Shown: positions 48,374 through 57,373 of the stretch, in pieces
How positions within the stretch are numbered: position 1 is the first letter of the stretch
How the letters are laid out: the number at the start of each line of letters is the position of its first letter
DNA from: CADCVQ01 sp038260305
Lineage (GTDB): Bacteria > Actinomycetota > Thermoleophilia > Solirubrobacterales > Solirubrobacteraceae
DNA length: 64,000 bases
Assembly: GCA_038260305.1 (NCBI GenBank)
Contig: JBBSNY010000019.1
Span: 1-64,000, forward strand
Direction: 5' to 3'
Made by a program: the position numbers and the translations under genes
Notes under the pieces: model-generated
Database searches by the model: none
What the model was told of the DNA's origin: nothing
The model's input: only the letters and a program-made list of their open reading frames with translations

Positions 48374-49281
48374 TGGCCAACCTCGGGGACCTTGCGAACC
48401 GCACGTATCCCGACGGGCTGCGGGAGCAGATCGAGGACTACCTCGAGCGGCTGTGCTTCTCGCAGGACGCCCGGACCGAGCGCCTCGTCGAGGCGATGCG
48501 CTACAGCCTGCTGGCCGGCGGCAAGCGCATCCGCCCGGTGCTGGCGCTCGCGACGGCCCGTGCGATCGGCCGCGACGAGCGCGAGATGCTCCCGCTCGCG
48601 GCGGCGCTCGAGCTCGTCCACACGTACTCGCTGATCCACGACGACCTGCCCGCGATGGACGACGACTCGCTGCGCCGTGGGCGCCCGACGAACCACGTGG
48701 CCTACGGCGAGGACGTCGCGATCCTCGCCGGCGACGCGCTCTATGCCGAGGCGTTCCGGCACATTCTCACCGTGCAGGGCGGTGAGCCGAGCAACGTTCT
48801 CGCCGCGGTCGCCGAGCTCGCCGCCGCGACCGGCGTCGACGGGATGGTCGGCGGGCAGTTCCTCGACGTCGCCGGCGGTCGCGAGGACTGCCCGGACGCG
48901 GCCCGTTCGCTTCGCCGAACACACGAGCTGAAGACGGGAAGGCTGATCGGAGCGTCCGTAGAGTGCGTACTCCTCATGGCAGGCATGAACGCCACCACGA
49001 CATCCGCCTATAGGGACTTCGCAGCCGAGCTCGGCGTGCTGTTTCAGATCGTTGACGACATTCTCGACGTCACCGGTACTGACGACGCGCTGGGCAAGCC
49101 TCGGGGCTCCGACGAGCGCCACGGCAAGCGCACGTATGTGACGGAGTTCGGCCTTGAGGGCGCCCACGAGCTCGCGCTGCGCTCGCACGGCGAGGCGCGC
49201 GCCTCGCTCGCGCAGGCCGCGCCGGCCGGCGCGCCCGAGCTCGAGCAGATCACCGACTTCATCGTGGCCCGCACCTCATGA
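48373..49281 (+). CDS. ispA: Polyprenyl diphosphate synthase (FPP/GGPP type)
   Basis: It condenses IPP with allylic diphosphates to make farnesyl or geranylgeranyl diphosphate. The 302-residue product has GGKRIRPVL, the first aspartate-rich motif HDDLPAMDDD, the GDALYAEAF segment and the second motif VDDILDVTG. Chain length cannot be fixed from the motif alone. The GTG start shares a base with the xseB stop, and the stop overlaps dxs by 4 bases. Confidence 0.92.
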   Translation: MANLGDLANRTYPDGLREQIEDYLERLCFSQDARTERLVEAMRYSLLAGGKRIRPVLALATARAIGRDEREMLPLAAALELVHTYSLIHDDLPAMDDDSLRRGRPTNHVAYGEDVAILAGDALYAEAFRHILTVQGGEPSNVLAAVAELAAATGVDGMVGGQFLDVAGGREDCPDAARSLRRTHELKTGRLIGASVECVLLMAGMNATTTSAYRDFAAELGVLFQIVDDILDVTGTDDALGKPRGSDERHGKRTYVTEFGLEGAHELALRSHGEARASLAQAAPAGAPELEQITDFIVARTS

Positions 49282-51224
49282 GACGGCTACTGGACTCGAT
49301 CGACCGCCCGCAGGACCTGCACGCCCTCTCCGACGACGAGCTCGCGCGCGTCGCGCAGGAGGTGCGCGAGCACATCATCGACACGGTCGGCGAGGTCGGC
49401 GGGCACTTCGGCGCCAACCTCGGCGTCTGCGAGCTGTCCGTCGCGCTGCACTCGCTGATGGACTCCCCGCGCGACAAGATCCTGTGGGACGTCGGCCACC
49501 AGGCGTACCCGCACAAGATCCTCACCGGCCGCCGCGACCGGCTCGAGACGATCCGCAGCTACGGCGGGCTCGCGCCGTTCTGCGCGATCGCGGAGTCTGA
49601 GCACGACATCATGGGCGCCGGCCACGCCTCGACCTCGATCGGCTACGCGGTCGGCCTCAAGGAGGGCCAGAAGCGCCTCGGCCGCCCTGACGGCGGCGGC
49701 AAGGTCGTCGCCGTCATCGGCGACGGCTCGATGACCGGCGGCGTCGCGTTCGAGGCGATCCACCAGGCCGGCGGCCTCGGCACGCCGATCGTCGTCGTCC
49801 TCAACGACAACGGGATGTCGATCGCGCCCAACGTCGGCGCGATGTCGCGCTACTTCAACCGCGTGCGGCTGAACCCGAAGCTGTGGCACACGCGCGAGTC
49901 CGTCGAGGAGCGCCTCATGGACCTGCCGGGCAAGCTCGGCCCGGTGATCGAGCGCCTCGGCCCGCAGTTCAAGGAGTCGATCAAGGCGTTCTGGGCTCCC
50001 GGCCTGTTCTGGGAGGAGCTCGACTGGGCCTACGTGGGGGTCATCGACGGCCACGACGTACGCGCGGTCCGGCGGGCGCTGCGCAGCGCGTTCGCGGCCG
50101 GCCGGCCCGTCGTCGTGCACGTCGCGACGGTCAAGGGCAAGGGCTTCGCACCGGCCGAGAACGGCGGGCTGGAGGGGATGGAGCGCTGGCACGCCGCGAA
50201 GCCGAAGTCGATCTCCAACGGGGTCGCGGCGCCGGCGCGACCGGCGAAGGTCGGGGCGAGCGCCCCGCCGCCGCAGTACACCGCGGTCTTCGGCAACGCC
50301 CTCGTCGCCGAGTGCCTGCGCGACGAGCGCGTCGTCGGCATCACCGCCGCGATGAACACCGGCACGGGGCTGGACATCCTCCAGAAGGCGCTGCCCGATC
50401 GCTACTTCGACGTCGGCATTGCCGAGCAGCAGGCGATCCTGTTCGCCGCCGGGCTCTCGCTGGAGGGCGTCAAGCCGGTCGCCGCGATCTACTCGACGTT
50501 CCTGCAGCGCGCCTTCGACCAGATCGTCCACGACGTCTGCCTGCAGCGCCTGAACGTCGTCTTCGCGCTCGACCGTGCCGGCCTCGTCGGCGACGACGGC
50601 CCAACCCACCACGGGATGTTCGACATCGCCTACCTGCGGCCGCTGCCGAACATCGTGTTGATGGCTCCACGCGACGAGGCGATGCTCGTGCACATGCTTC
50701 GCACCGCGCTCCTGCACGACGGCCCGATCGCCCTGCGCTACCCGCGCGGCGAGGCCGTCGGCGTGGCGTTGCCCGCCGTCCCGGTGGCGATCGAGATCGG
50801 CACCGGCGAGATCCTGCGCGAGGGCGACGGCAAGGTCGCGATCATCGGCTACGGCAGCGGCGTCGGACGCGCGCTCGACGCGGCCGCCCTGCTGTCCGAG
50901 CGCGGCATCGACGTGACGGTCGCCGACGCGCGCTTCGCGAAGCCGATCGACGTCGCGCTGATGGCGCGCCTGGCCGAGACGCACGAGCTGCTCGTGACCG
51001 TCGAGGAGGGCGTCCTCGCTGGCGGCTTCGGCAGCGCCGTATGGGAGTCGCTGAACGACGCCGACGCGCTGCTCGACGCGCGCATCATGCGCATCGGGCT
51101 GCCCGATCGCTACGTGACGCACGGTAACCCGGCGCTCCTCTACGAGGAGGTCGGCTTCACGGGCCGGCGCATCGCCGAACGCATCGAGTCCGTCGTCGGC
51201 GAGCGCGAGATCGCCGGCGCATAG
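49278..51224 (+). CDS. dxs: 1-deoxy-D-xylulose-5-phosphate synthase
   Basis: This thiamine-diphosphate enzyme condenses pyruvate and glyceraldehyde 3-phosphate, the first step of the MEP isoprenoid pathway. The 648-residue product has GHQAYPHKILTGR, the ThDP motif GDGSMTGGVAFEA...NDNG, VGIAEQQA with the catalytic Glu, and ALDRAGLVGDDGPTHHG. It is downstream of and coupled to ispA, so the unit makes IPP precursors and prenyl diphosphates together. Confidence 0.97.
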   Translation: MRRLLDSIDRPQDLHALSDDELARVAQEVREHIIDTVGEVGGHFGANLGVCELSVALHSLMDSPRDKILWDVGHQAYPHKILTGRRDRLETIRSYGGLAPFCAIAESEHDIMGAGHASTSIGYAVGLKEGQKRLGRPDGGGKVVAVIGDGSMTGGVAFEAIHQAGGLGTPIVVVLNDNGMSIAPNVGAMSRYFNRVRLNPKLWHTRESVEERLMDLPGKLGPVIERLGPQFKESIKAFWAPGLFWEELDWAYVGVIDGHDVRAVRRALRSAFAAGRPVVVHVATVKGKGFAPAENGGLEGMERWHAAKPKSISNGVAAPARPAKVGASAPPPQYTAVFGNALVAECLRDERVVGITAAMNTGTGLDILQKALPDRYFDVGIAEQQAILFAAGLSLEGVKPVAAIYSTFLQRAFDQIVHDVCLQRLNVVFALDRAGLVGDDGPTHHGMFDIAYLRPLPNIVLMAPRDEAMLVHMLRTALLHDGPIALRYPRGEAVGVALPAVPVAIEIGTGEILREGDGKVAIIGYGSGVGRALDAAALLSERGIDVTVADARFAKPIDVALMARLAETHELLVTVEEGVLAGGFGSAVWESLNDADALLDARIMRIGLPDRYVTHGNPALLYEEVGFTGRRIAERIESVVGEREIAGA

Positions 51225-51377
51225 CGCGGATCGTCCGGTAGGCGTCTGAGGTGACGCGCGCGACGACCAGCCAGGCTCGCCGTCGCGCAATCGCGACCGA
51301 TCCAGAGTCGGCCAAGACCTGGCTCACATCGCTTGCCTTGGCCATGCCCCCTGGGAGCCGCCTGCCCTTGGCCGGAC

Positions 51378-51434
51378 GGCGGTTGGGGCGACCCGGACGG
51401 CAACCGCATCGGCCTCTGGCAGCCCCTGAACCCT
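51378..51434 (+). pseudogene. Relic of a VOC/glyoxalase-family C-terminus
   Basis: Codons here read GGWGDPDGNRIGLWQPLNP, the typical last strand of VOC-family proteins (DPDGNxIGLWQ). No upstream VOC sequence remains. The rest of 51225-51488 shows no gene. Confidence 0.4.
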
Positions 51435-51488
51435 GCCCGCCTTCGGCGCGCGTGCGCATCCTCATGGCCGCAGATCCGTTGCAAGGCC

Positions 51489-52370
51489 ATGAACGCACTC
51501 AGTACGCCCGACGCAAGAATCCCGATGTCCTTCAAGGTCGGTTGCCGCGCCGCCGCGCTGGCCGTGGTATCGCTCACGACGATCGGCGCCGTCGGCGCGG
51601 GTGCTGACACGACGGCAGTCGCGGACGCCTCGGCGCAGAACGTCACCGCCTACGCCAAGACCGCGGCATGGTCGCGCAAGGCCGCCGATGGCTACCACCT
51701 CGTCGTCGCGCAGGGAGCGGTCGTCGCCGACGCGCCGGTCCCGCCGTCCTCCAAGCCCTACGACCCCGACCTCGGCCCGAGCAAGACCGGCGGCTACACG
51801 ATCGTCTACGCCCGCAGAGGCGACCTCTACCGCTACGACGTCGGCGCGGCAGCCGAGCGCAAGCTCACCGCGCTGTCGAGCTCGGCGACCGAGGCGGCAC
51901 CGTCCTACTTCAAGGACAAGATCGTCTTCAGCCGCACCACCGGCAAGCACCGGGGCACGTACCTCGCACGCCCCGGCCACAAGCTCGTACGCATCTTCCG
52001 CACCGTCGCGGCCGAAACGGATGTCTCCTCGTCGCGGATCATCGGCCGCTACGGCAAGGGCAGGAAGTCGATCATCCGACTCCTCAACATGAACGCCCGC
52101 AGCGTGCAGATCTTGGCGCGAGCGAAGCGCGGGCAGCGCATGAGCAGCCCGACGCTGACCCGCTACAACGCCATCTGGCTGCGCGTCGGCGCCACCAGGT
52201 CGACCGTCGAGCGGACCTATGCCCGGGGCGCACATCGCACGATCGTCATCACAAAGGCCTCCCGCTCGCTCCCCGGCCGCGTCGACTCGCTGGCCAGCTT
52301 CAAGATCCCGGTCCTGTACACCAGCCAGACGGGCGTACAACGCATCGCGCCGAAGCTGCGGTTCCGCTGA
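51489..52370 (+). CDS. Secreted protein, TolB/propeller-like, unknown
   Basis: The 293-residue product has a Sec signal peptide (hydrophobic core CRAAALAVVSLTTIGAVGAG, cleavage near ADA). The mature part contains repeated short beta segments such as GGYTIVYARRGDLYRYDVGA and EAAPSYFKDKIVFSRTTGKH, resembling WD/TolB-type propeller blades. No anchor is visible. ATG 51489 and ATG 51525 both leave an intact signal peptide. The function is not assigned. Confidence 0.7.
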   Translation: MNALSTPDARIPMSFKVGCRAAALAVVSLTTIGAVGAGADTTAVADASAQNVTAYAKTAAWSRKAADGYHLVVAQGAVVADAPVPPSSKPYDPDLGPSKTGGYTIVYARRGDLYRYDVGAAAERKLTALSSSATEAAPSYFKDKIVFSRTTGKHRGTYLARPGHKLVRIFRTVAAETDVSSSRIIGRYGKGRKSIIRLLNMNARSVQILARAKRGQRMSSPTLTRYNAIWLRVGATRSTVERTYARGAHRTIVITKASRSLPGRVDSLASFKIPVLYTSQTGVQRIAPKLRFR

Positions 52371-52497
52371 AACGCCGGTTGCGCGCTCGCGCCCGAGCTT
52401 CGCAAGTCGCGCTACGGTCGCGCGGCGCTGCGATCCGAGAGGGCCTACATTGCCGCTCGTAGCGGCTCGATAGCTCCCCGCCGCTCCGACGAACGAG

Positions 52498-52525
52498 AGC
52501 GGCCCGCCGGGGAGGACGGGCCGCT
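52498..52525 (+). terminator. Hairpin in the gap before tlyA
   Basis: AGCGGCCCG (52498-52506) and CGGGCCGCT (52517-52525) form a perfect 9-bp stem with a 10-base loop and a short following TT. It lies 128 bases after the secreted-protein stop. Confidence 0.6.
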
Positions 52526-52545
52526 TTCAGGGAGGAGAGACTGCT

Positions 52546-52623
52546 ATGTGGTTGGGTCCGGCCGAGCCGCGGGTGGTTGAGTTCTCGGAAGGACCTCTGG
52601 GAAAAGGTCTGCCTGCGGCCTGA
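52546..52623 (+). CDS. Possible 25-residue peptide
   Basis: A short frame (ATG TGG TTG to TGA) follows a strong AGGGAGGAGA and lies 20 bases after a perfect hairpin. It could be a leader peptide for the downstream unit or a chance frame. Nothing else is visible in 52371-52697. Confidence 0.25.
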   Translation: MWLGPAEPRVVEFSEGPLGKGLPAA

Positions 52624-52697
52624 CATCAGTGTGCTCGCCGGCCGGCCGGGCGTGGGTGACTGACGTCACACAGCAGCCGCGAGGTACCGTGCCGGGT

Positions 52698-53501
52698 ATG
52701 GCCCGCGTGCGCCTCGACACCCTGCTGGCCGAGCGCGGGCTGTTCTCGTCGCGCACGCGCGCGGCGGCGTCGGTGATGGCCGGCGAGGTGCGCTTCGGCG
52801 GCGGCGACGGCGCGCGCGCCCAGAAGCCCGGCCAGCTCGTCGACCCCGATGTCGTGCTCGCCGTCGACGAGCGACCGCGCTTCGTCTCGCGCGGCGGGAT
52901 CAAGCTCTCAAACGCGCTCGAGACGTTCGCGATCGACCCGGCGGGCCGCCACTGCCTCGACGTCGGCGCCTCGACGGGCGGCTTCACCGACTGCCTGCTG
53001 CAGGCCGGCGCGGCGCACGTCGTCGCGCTCGACGTCGCCTACGGCGAGCTCGACTGGCGGCTGCGAAACGACGACCGGGTGACGGTGCTCGAGCGCACGA
53101 ACGCCCGCGCGATGACGCCGCAGGCGCTCCCGTATGCCGCGGAGCTCGTCGTCGTCGACGTGTCGTTCATCTCGCTCGCGAAGATCCTGCCGGCCGTGCT
53201 CGCGTGCGTCGCGCCGCGCCACGACGTGCTCGCCATGATCAAGCCGCAGTTCGAGGTCGGGCGCGGCAACGTCGGCAAGGGCGGTGTCGTGCGCGACCCC
53301 GACGACCGCCGCGGCGCGCTCGTCGCCGTCGCGGCGGCCGCGCGCTCGCACGGTGCCGCGGTGCTCGGCTTCGCGTCGTCCGGCCTGCCCGGGCCGAAGG
53401 GCAACCTCGAGAGCTTCGTCTGGCTGGCCGAGGCCGGCCGCGAGGGCGATGTCGGCGACCTTGACGCGGCCGCGCGCCTCGTCGAACCGGTGCTCCCATG
53501 A
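52698..53501 (+). CDS. tlyA: TlyA-family rRNA 2'-O-methyltransferase
   Basis: TlyA family members methylate 16S and 23S rRNA riboses and are sometimes called hemolysin A. The 267-residue product has an S4 domain (ARVRLDTLLAERGLFSSRTR) and an FtsJ/RrmJ-type methyltransferase with DVGASTGGFTDCLL (SAM). Likely catalytic residues are in SRGGIKL, VDVSFISL and MIKPQFEVG. TACCGT (52685-52690) lies 7 bases before ATG 52698. The longer frame upstream lacks homology. It overlaps nadK by 4 bases. Confidence 0.93.
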   Translation: MARVRLDTLLAERGLFSSRTRAAASVMAGEVRFGGGDGARAQKPGQLVDPDVVLAVDERPRFVSRGGIKLSNALETFAIDPAGRHCLDVGASTGGFTDCLLQAGAAHVVALDVAYGELDWRLRNDDRVTVLERTNARAMTPQALPYAAELVVVDVSFISLAKILPAVLACVAPRHDVLAMIKPQFEVGRGNVGKGGVVRDPDDRRGALVAVAAAARSHGAAVLGFASSGLPGPKGNLESFVWLAEAGREGDVGDLDAAARLVEPVLP

Positions 53502-54358
53502 GCGCGATCCGTGCCGCGACGGTGCTGACGCACGGGCGCCCGGAGCAGACCGCGGCGACGCTCGAGAAGCTCGTCGCCGCGGCCCGCGCCGCGGGCGTGC
53601 TGCTGCGCTTCGACGAGGACGAGACGCGCAAGCTCGGCCTGCGTGCCGCGGAATCGATCGTCGTCGACGCCGGCCCCAGCGACGACGTGGACCTGTGCGT
53701 CGTGCTCGGCGGCGACGGCACGATCCTCAAGGGTCTGCGCCATCACGCGCGCAGCGCCGTGCCGGTCTTCGCGGTGAACTTCGGCGAGGTCGGCTTCCTC
53801 GCCACGCTCGAGCCCGAGGACGTCGACGACTACGGCTTCGCGCGCGCCTTCGAGCGCGACTTCGAGGAGCTCAAGCTGCCGGCGATCGCGATCGACACGC
53901 CCGGCGGCCGCCTGCTGACGGCGTTCAACGACGTCTCGTTTCAGCGCCTGATCGGGGGCCGCGTCGCCCAGCTCGCCTACGGGGTCGATGGCGAGGAGGT
54001 CGGGTCCGTGCGCTGCGACGGGCTCGTCATCTGCACGCCGGCCGGCTCGACGGGCTACAACCTGGCCAACGGCGGCCCGGTGCTGGCCTGGGGCGTCCAG
54101 GGCTTCGGGGTCTCGTTCATCGCCCCGCATTCGCTGACGGCGCGCGCGCTCGTCGTCGCGCCGGGCGACGCACTCAGCGTCTCCAACCGCGGCCGCGACG
54201 CGGTCGACGTCTCGGTCGACGGGCGGCCGGCGTGCAAGATCGCGCCGGGCGACGAGCTCGTCGCCCGCTACGAGCCGGATGCCGCGCTCCTCGCGCAGCT
54301 TCCGGGGTGGTCGTTCTACCGCCGCCTGCGCACGAAGTTCGGCCGCCTGTCGTCCTAG
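53498..54358 (+). CDS. nadK: NAD kinase
   Basis: It phosphorylates NAD to NADP. The 286-residue product has the GGDGT motif (VVLGGDGTILKGL), the NFGEVGFLA segment and TPAGSTGYNLANGGP. The ATG overlaps the tlyA stop (ATGA). The tlyA-nadK-recN order is a standard actinobacterial block. Confidence 0.95.
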   Translation: MSAIRAATVLTHGRPEQTAATLEKLVAAARAAGVLLRFDEDETRKLGLRAAESIVVDAGPSDDVDLCVVLGGDGTILKGLRHHARSAVPVFAVNFGEVGFLATLEPEDVDDYGFARAFERDFEELKLPAIAIDTPGGRLLTAFNDVSFQRLIGGRVAQLAYGVDGEEVGSVRCDGLVICTPAGSTGYNLANGGPVLAWGVQGFGVSFIAPHSLTARALVVAPGDALSVSNRGRDAVDVSVDGRPACKIAPGDELVARYEPDAALLAQLPGWSFYRRLRTKFGRLSS

Positions 54359-54440
54359 CCACATCTCATAGGCGTTACGAAACACGCGCAAACCGCATAC
54401 GAACGCCCGTTCCGTCGGGCGCCGCTGCTACACCGTGAGC

Positions 54441-56108
54441 ATGCTGATCGAGCTTCGCGTCGAGAACCTGCTTCTGATCGAGCGCGCCGAGCTGCGGCTC
54501 GGCGCCGGGCTGAACGTCCTGACGGGCGAGACCGGTGCCGGCAAGACCGTGCTCGCGCACGCGCTCGACCTTCTGCTCGGCGGGCGGGCGAAGCCCGGGA
54601 TCGTGCGCCCCGGCGCGGCCGAGGCCTACGTCGAGGGCGTCTTCGAGCTCGCGCCGGAGCTGCGCGACGAGCTCGGCGAGCGCCTGCCGGAGGGCGCCGA
54701 GGAGGTTGTGCTGGCTCGCCGTATCGGCGCCGACGGACGCACTCGGGCGCTCGTCAACGGCCGCTCCGCGACGCTCACCGACCTGCGCGAGTTGGCCGAG
54801 CCGCTGCTCACGTTCTACGGCCAGCACGAACATCGCCGGCTGACGCTGGCGAGCGCGCAGCTGGAGATCCTCGACGGCTTCTGCGGCGAGGCGCAGCTCG
54901 CACGCCGCGCGACGGTCGCGGCCGCCTACGGCGTCCTACGCGAGTCCGCGCGCGAGCTCGCCGAGCTGCGCGAGCTCGCGGGCGCCCGCGCGCGCGAGCT
55001 CGACCTCATCGACTTCGAGCTGGCGGAGATCGAGGCCGCCGACCCGAACGAGCAGGAGACGCTCGAGCTGCGCGCCGAGCGCGAGCGCCTGCGCCACGTC
55101 GCGGCGCTGCGCGGCGCGTCACTCGGCGCCGCCGAGTCGGTCGCGGCCGACGAGGCGGGGCTCGCCGCCGTGCTGTCGGCGGCGGGCCGCGAGCTCGCCG
55201 CCCTCGACGGGATCGACGCCGCGCTCGACGCGCTCACCGAGCGCTGGCAGACGCTCGCGATCGAGGCCGACGACGTCGCCGGCGAGCTGCGCCGCTACGC
55301 CGAGCAGCTCGATTCCGAGCCCGGTCGCCTCGAGCTCGTCGAGGAGCGCCTGAGCGTGCTCGAGCGTCTCGAGCGAAAGCACGGCGGCTCGATCGCCGCA
55401 GTGCTCGCGCATGCCGAGACCTGCCGCGTGCGACGGACCGAGATCACCGGCGCCGAGGTCGCCGTCGAGGCCGCTCAGGCGCGCCTCGCAGCCGCCGACT
55501 CCACGTTGCGCAGCAGCAGTGCGGCGCTGCGCAAAGCTCGCGCGGCCGCCGCGCCGAGGCTTTCGACCGCGGTGCGCCGCCGCCTCGACGAGCTCGCGAT
55601 GAAGGGCGCCTCGTTCGAGATCGAGCTGACCGACCGCGAGCCCGGCCCGAGCGGCGCCGACACGGTCGAGTTCCTGATCGCGCCGAACCCGGGCGTGCCG
55701 GCCGGCCCGCTGCGCGAGACGGCATCCGGCGGCGAGTTGTCGCGCGTCATGCTCGCGCTCATGGGCGTCGCCGCCGGCGCAAGCCGCGCGACGCTCGTCT
55801 TCGACGAAGTCGATGCGGGCATCGGCGGCCAGACCGCTCGCGCGGTCGGCGATCAGCTTCGCGCGCTGGCGGGCGACCGCCAGGTGCTCTGCATCACGCA
55901 CCTGCCGCAGATCGCGTCGATGGCGGCGCGCCACTTCTCGATCGCGAAGGACGCGTCGTCGCACCCCGCGCGCACGACCGTCAGCCAGCTCGGCGACGAG
56001 GACGTCGTGTCGGAGCTCGTGCGGATGCTCGGCGCCGACGCGGACGGCGACGACGGGGGCGGCGCGGCGCGCCGCCACGCGGAGGAGCTCCTGCGCGCCG
56101 CGGCGTGA
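54441..56108 (+). CDS. recN: DNA repair protein RecN
   Basis: RecN is an SMC-like ATPase acting in double-strand break repair. The 555-residue product has Walker A GETGAGKT (about 29-36), the FYGQHEHRRL motif, a long coiled-coil middle, the signature SGGELSRVMLAL and Walker B VFDEVDAGIGG. ATG 54441 is preferred over GTG 54435 because TACACC (54429-54434) lies 6 bases upstream of the ATG, the leaderless spacing seen elsewhere here. Confidence 0.94.
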   Translation: MLIELRVENLLLIERAELRLGAGLNVLTGETGAGKTVLAHALDLLLGGRAKPGIVRPGAAEAYVEGVFELAPELRDELGERLPEGAEEVVLARRIGADGRTRALVNGRSATLTDLRELAEPLLTFYGQHEHRRLTLASAQLEILDGFCGEAQLARRATVAAAYGVLRESARELAELRELAGARARELDLIDFELAEIEAADPNEQETLELRAERERLRHVAALRGASLGAAESVAADEAGLAAVLSAAGRELAALDGIDAALDALTERWQTLAIEADDVAGELRRYAEQLDSEPGRLELVEERLSVLERLERKHGGSIAAVLAHAETCRVRRTEITGAEVAVEAAQARLAAADSTLRSSSAALRKARAAAAPRLSTAVRRRLDELAMKGASFEIELTDREPGPSGADTVEFLIAPNPGVPAGPLRETASGGELSRVMLALMGVAAGASRATLVFDEVDAGIGGQTARAVGDQLRALAGDRQVLCITHLPQIASMAARHFSIAKDASSHPARTTVSQLGDEDVVSELVRMLGADADGDDGGGAARRHAEELLRAAA

Positions 56109-56132
56109 GCGGCGAGGCCGTGCGGTCCGCGG

Positions 56133-57272
56133 TCAGGGCCGGCTCGACGGCGTCTCCTCGTCGCCCTTGGCCGACGCGGAGGCGGTCTCCGGCTTCGCGG
56201 CCTCGGGGTCCACGCCGCCGTGCCGGGCGTCGCCGGAGCCTGGTGTGCCCGCCGCCTCGTCGGGCGCGCTGCCGTGGCCGTTCTCGGTCGAGCGATGCCA
56301 CACCGTCTGCTGCGGGAACGGGATCTCGATGCCCTCGCGGTCGAACTCCTCCTTCAGGCGCTGGCGCAGCTGGCGGCTGATCGCGTACTGGTCGGCGGGC
56401 AGCGTCTTGACGACGAGCCGGATGACGATCGCGTTCGCGCCGAGCTTCTCGACGCCCCAGACCTCGGGCTCCTCGAGCACCTCCTCGCGCTCCTTCCAGA
56501 CCCGGTCGGCGACGCGCTTGATGACTTCGGTGGCGTGATCGATGTCCGTGTCGTAGGCGACCTCGATGTCGAGCAGCGCGCGCGACCAGTGCTGGCTCTT
56601 GTTGCCGACGCGGCCAATATCGCCATTGGGCACGTGCCAGACCGTCCCGTCGACCGAGCGCAGCCGCGTCGTGCGCAGCGACACCGCCTCGACGGTCCCC
56701 TGCGTCGTGCCGTCGAGATCGACGACGTCGCCGACGCCGAACTGGTCCTCGGCGAGGATGAACAGGCCCGACAGGAAGTCCTTGACGAGCGATTGCGAGC
56801 CGAAGCCGAGCGCGACGCCGAGCACGCCCGCGCCGGCCAGCAGCGGGGCGACGTCGACGCCGAGCTCGCTGAGCACCATGAAGCCGGCGAAGATCAGGAT
56901 CACGAAGCCGGTGAGGCTGCGCAGGATGCTCGTCAGCGCGCTGATGCGCTGCTGGGCGCGCAGGCTCGTCGCCGGCGCCTCGAGCAGGGCCGCGGGCGTG
57001 CGACGGCGCACGGCGCTCATGTGCTCGCGCACGATGCCGTGGCTCAGGCTGCGCAGGGTGCGCTCGATCGCGCGGCCGATGATCTTGTTGACGATCAGCG
57101 CCCCGAGCGCGATCAGGATGATCGTCAGCGGGGTTCCGAGGATGAAGTCGGCGACGTCGGCCAGCGTCTTGTTCTCGGTGCGCTGGAGGATCTCCCGGCA
57201 GAGGTATCCGGGATCCTGCCCACAGGTGTCGTGCAACTCGGTCGAAGTGATGGTTGCCAGTGCATGGACCAT
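56133..57272 (-). CDS. MscS-family mechanosensitive channel
   Basis: The 379-residue protein has an N-terminal extracytoplasmic stretch, three membrane helices and the MscS pore/beta domain. The pore-lining helix is LLAGAGVLGVALGFGSQSLV, followed by KDFLSGLFILAEDQFGVGD and VWHVPNGDI. A cytoplasmic alpha/beta domain follows, then a disordered acidic tail (ENGHGSAPDEAAGTPGSGD and on). It releases osmolytes on hypo-osmotic shock in known members. ATG 57272 lies 7 bases from TAGCGT on the minus strand (57285-57280). Confidence 0.92.
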   Translation of the reverse strand: MVHALATITSTELHDTCGQDPGYLCREILQRTENKTLADVADFILGTPLTIILIALGALIVNKIIGRAIERTLRSLSHGIVREHMSAVRRRTPAALLEAPATSLRAQQRISALTSILRSLTGFVILIFAGFMVLSELGVDVAPLLAGAGVLGVALGFGSQSLVKDFLSGLFILAEDQFGVGDVVDLDGTTQGTVEAVSLRTTRLRSVDGTVWHVPNGDIGRVGNKSQHWSRALLDIEVAYDTDIDHATEVIKRVADRVWKEREEVLEEPEVWGVEKLGANAIVIRLVVKTLPADQYAISRQLRQRLKEEFDREGIEIPFPQQTVWHRSTENGHGSAPDEAAGTPGSGDARHGGVDPEAAKPETASASAKGDEETPSSRP

Positions 57273-57373
57273 GACCACGACGCTAGCAACCGCCTCCGGC
57301 GACGGCGCATGCGCTCGACCAGCCACGGCGCCGTGCTTGGCATCTCGTTAACACCGCGTTCTAGACTCACGCG

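Noticed and set aside
52546..52623. 25-residue frame as a confirmed gene
   Set aside because: Only a good Shine-Dalgarno site supports it. It is listed at low confidence and not treated as established.
54435..54440. GTG 54435 as the recN start
   Set aside because: It abuts the TACACC hexamer directly. ATG 54441 has the 6-base spacing seen at other leaderless genes.
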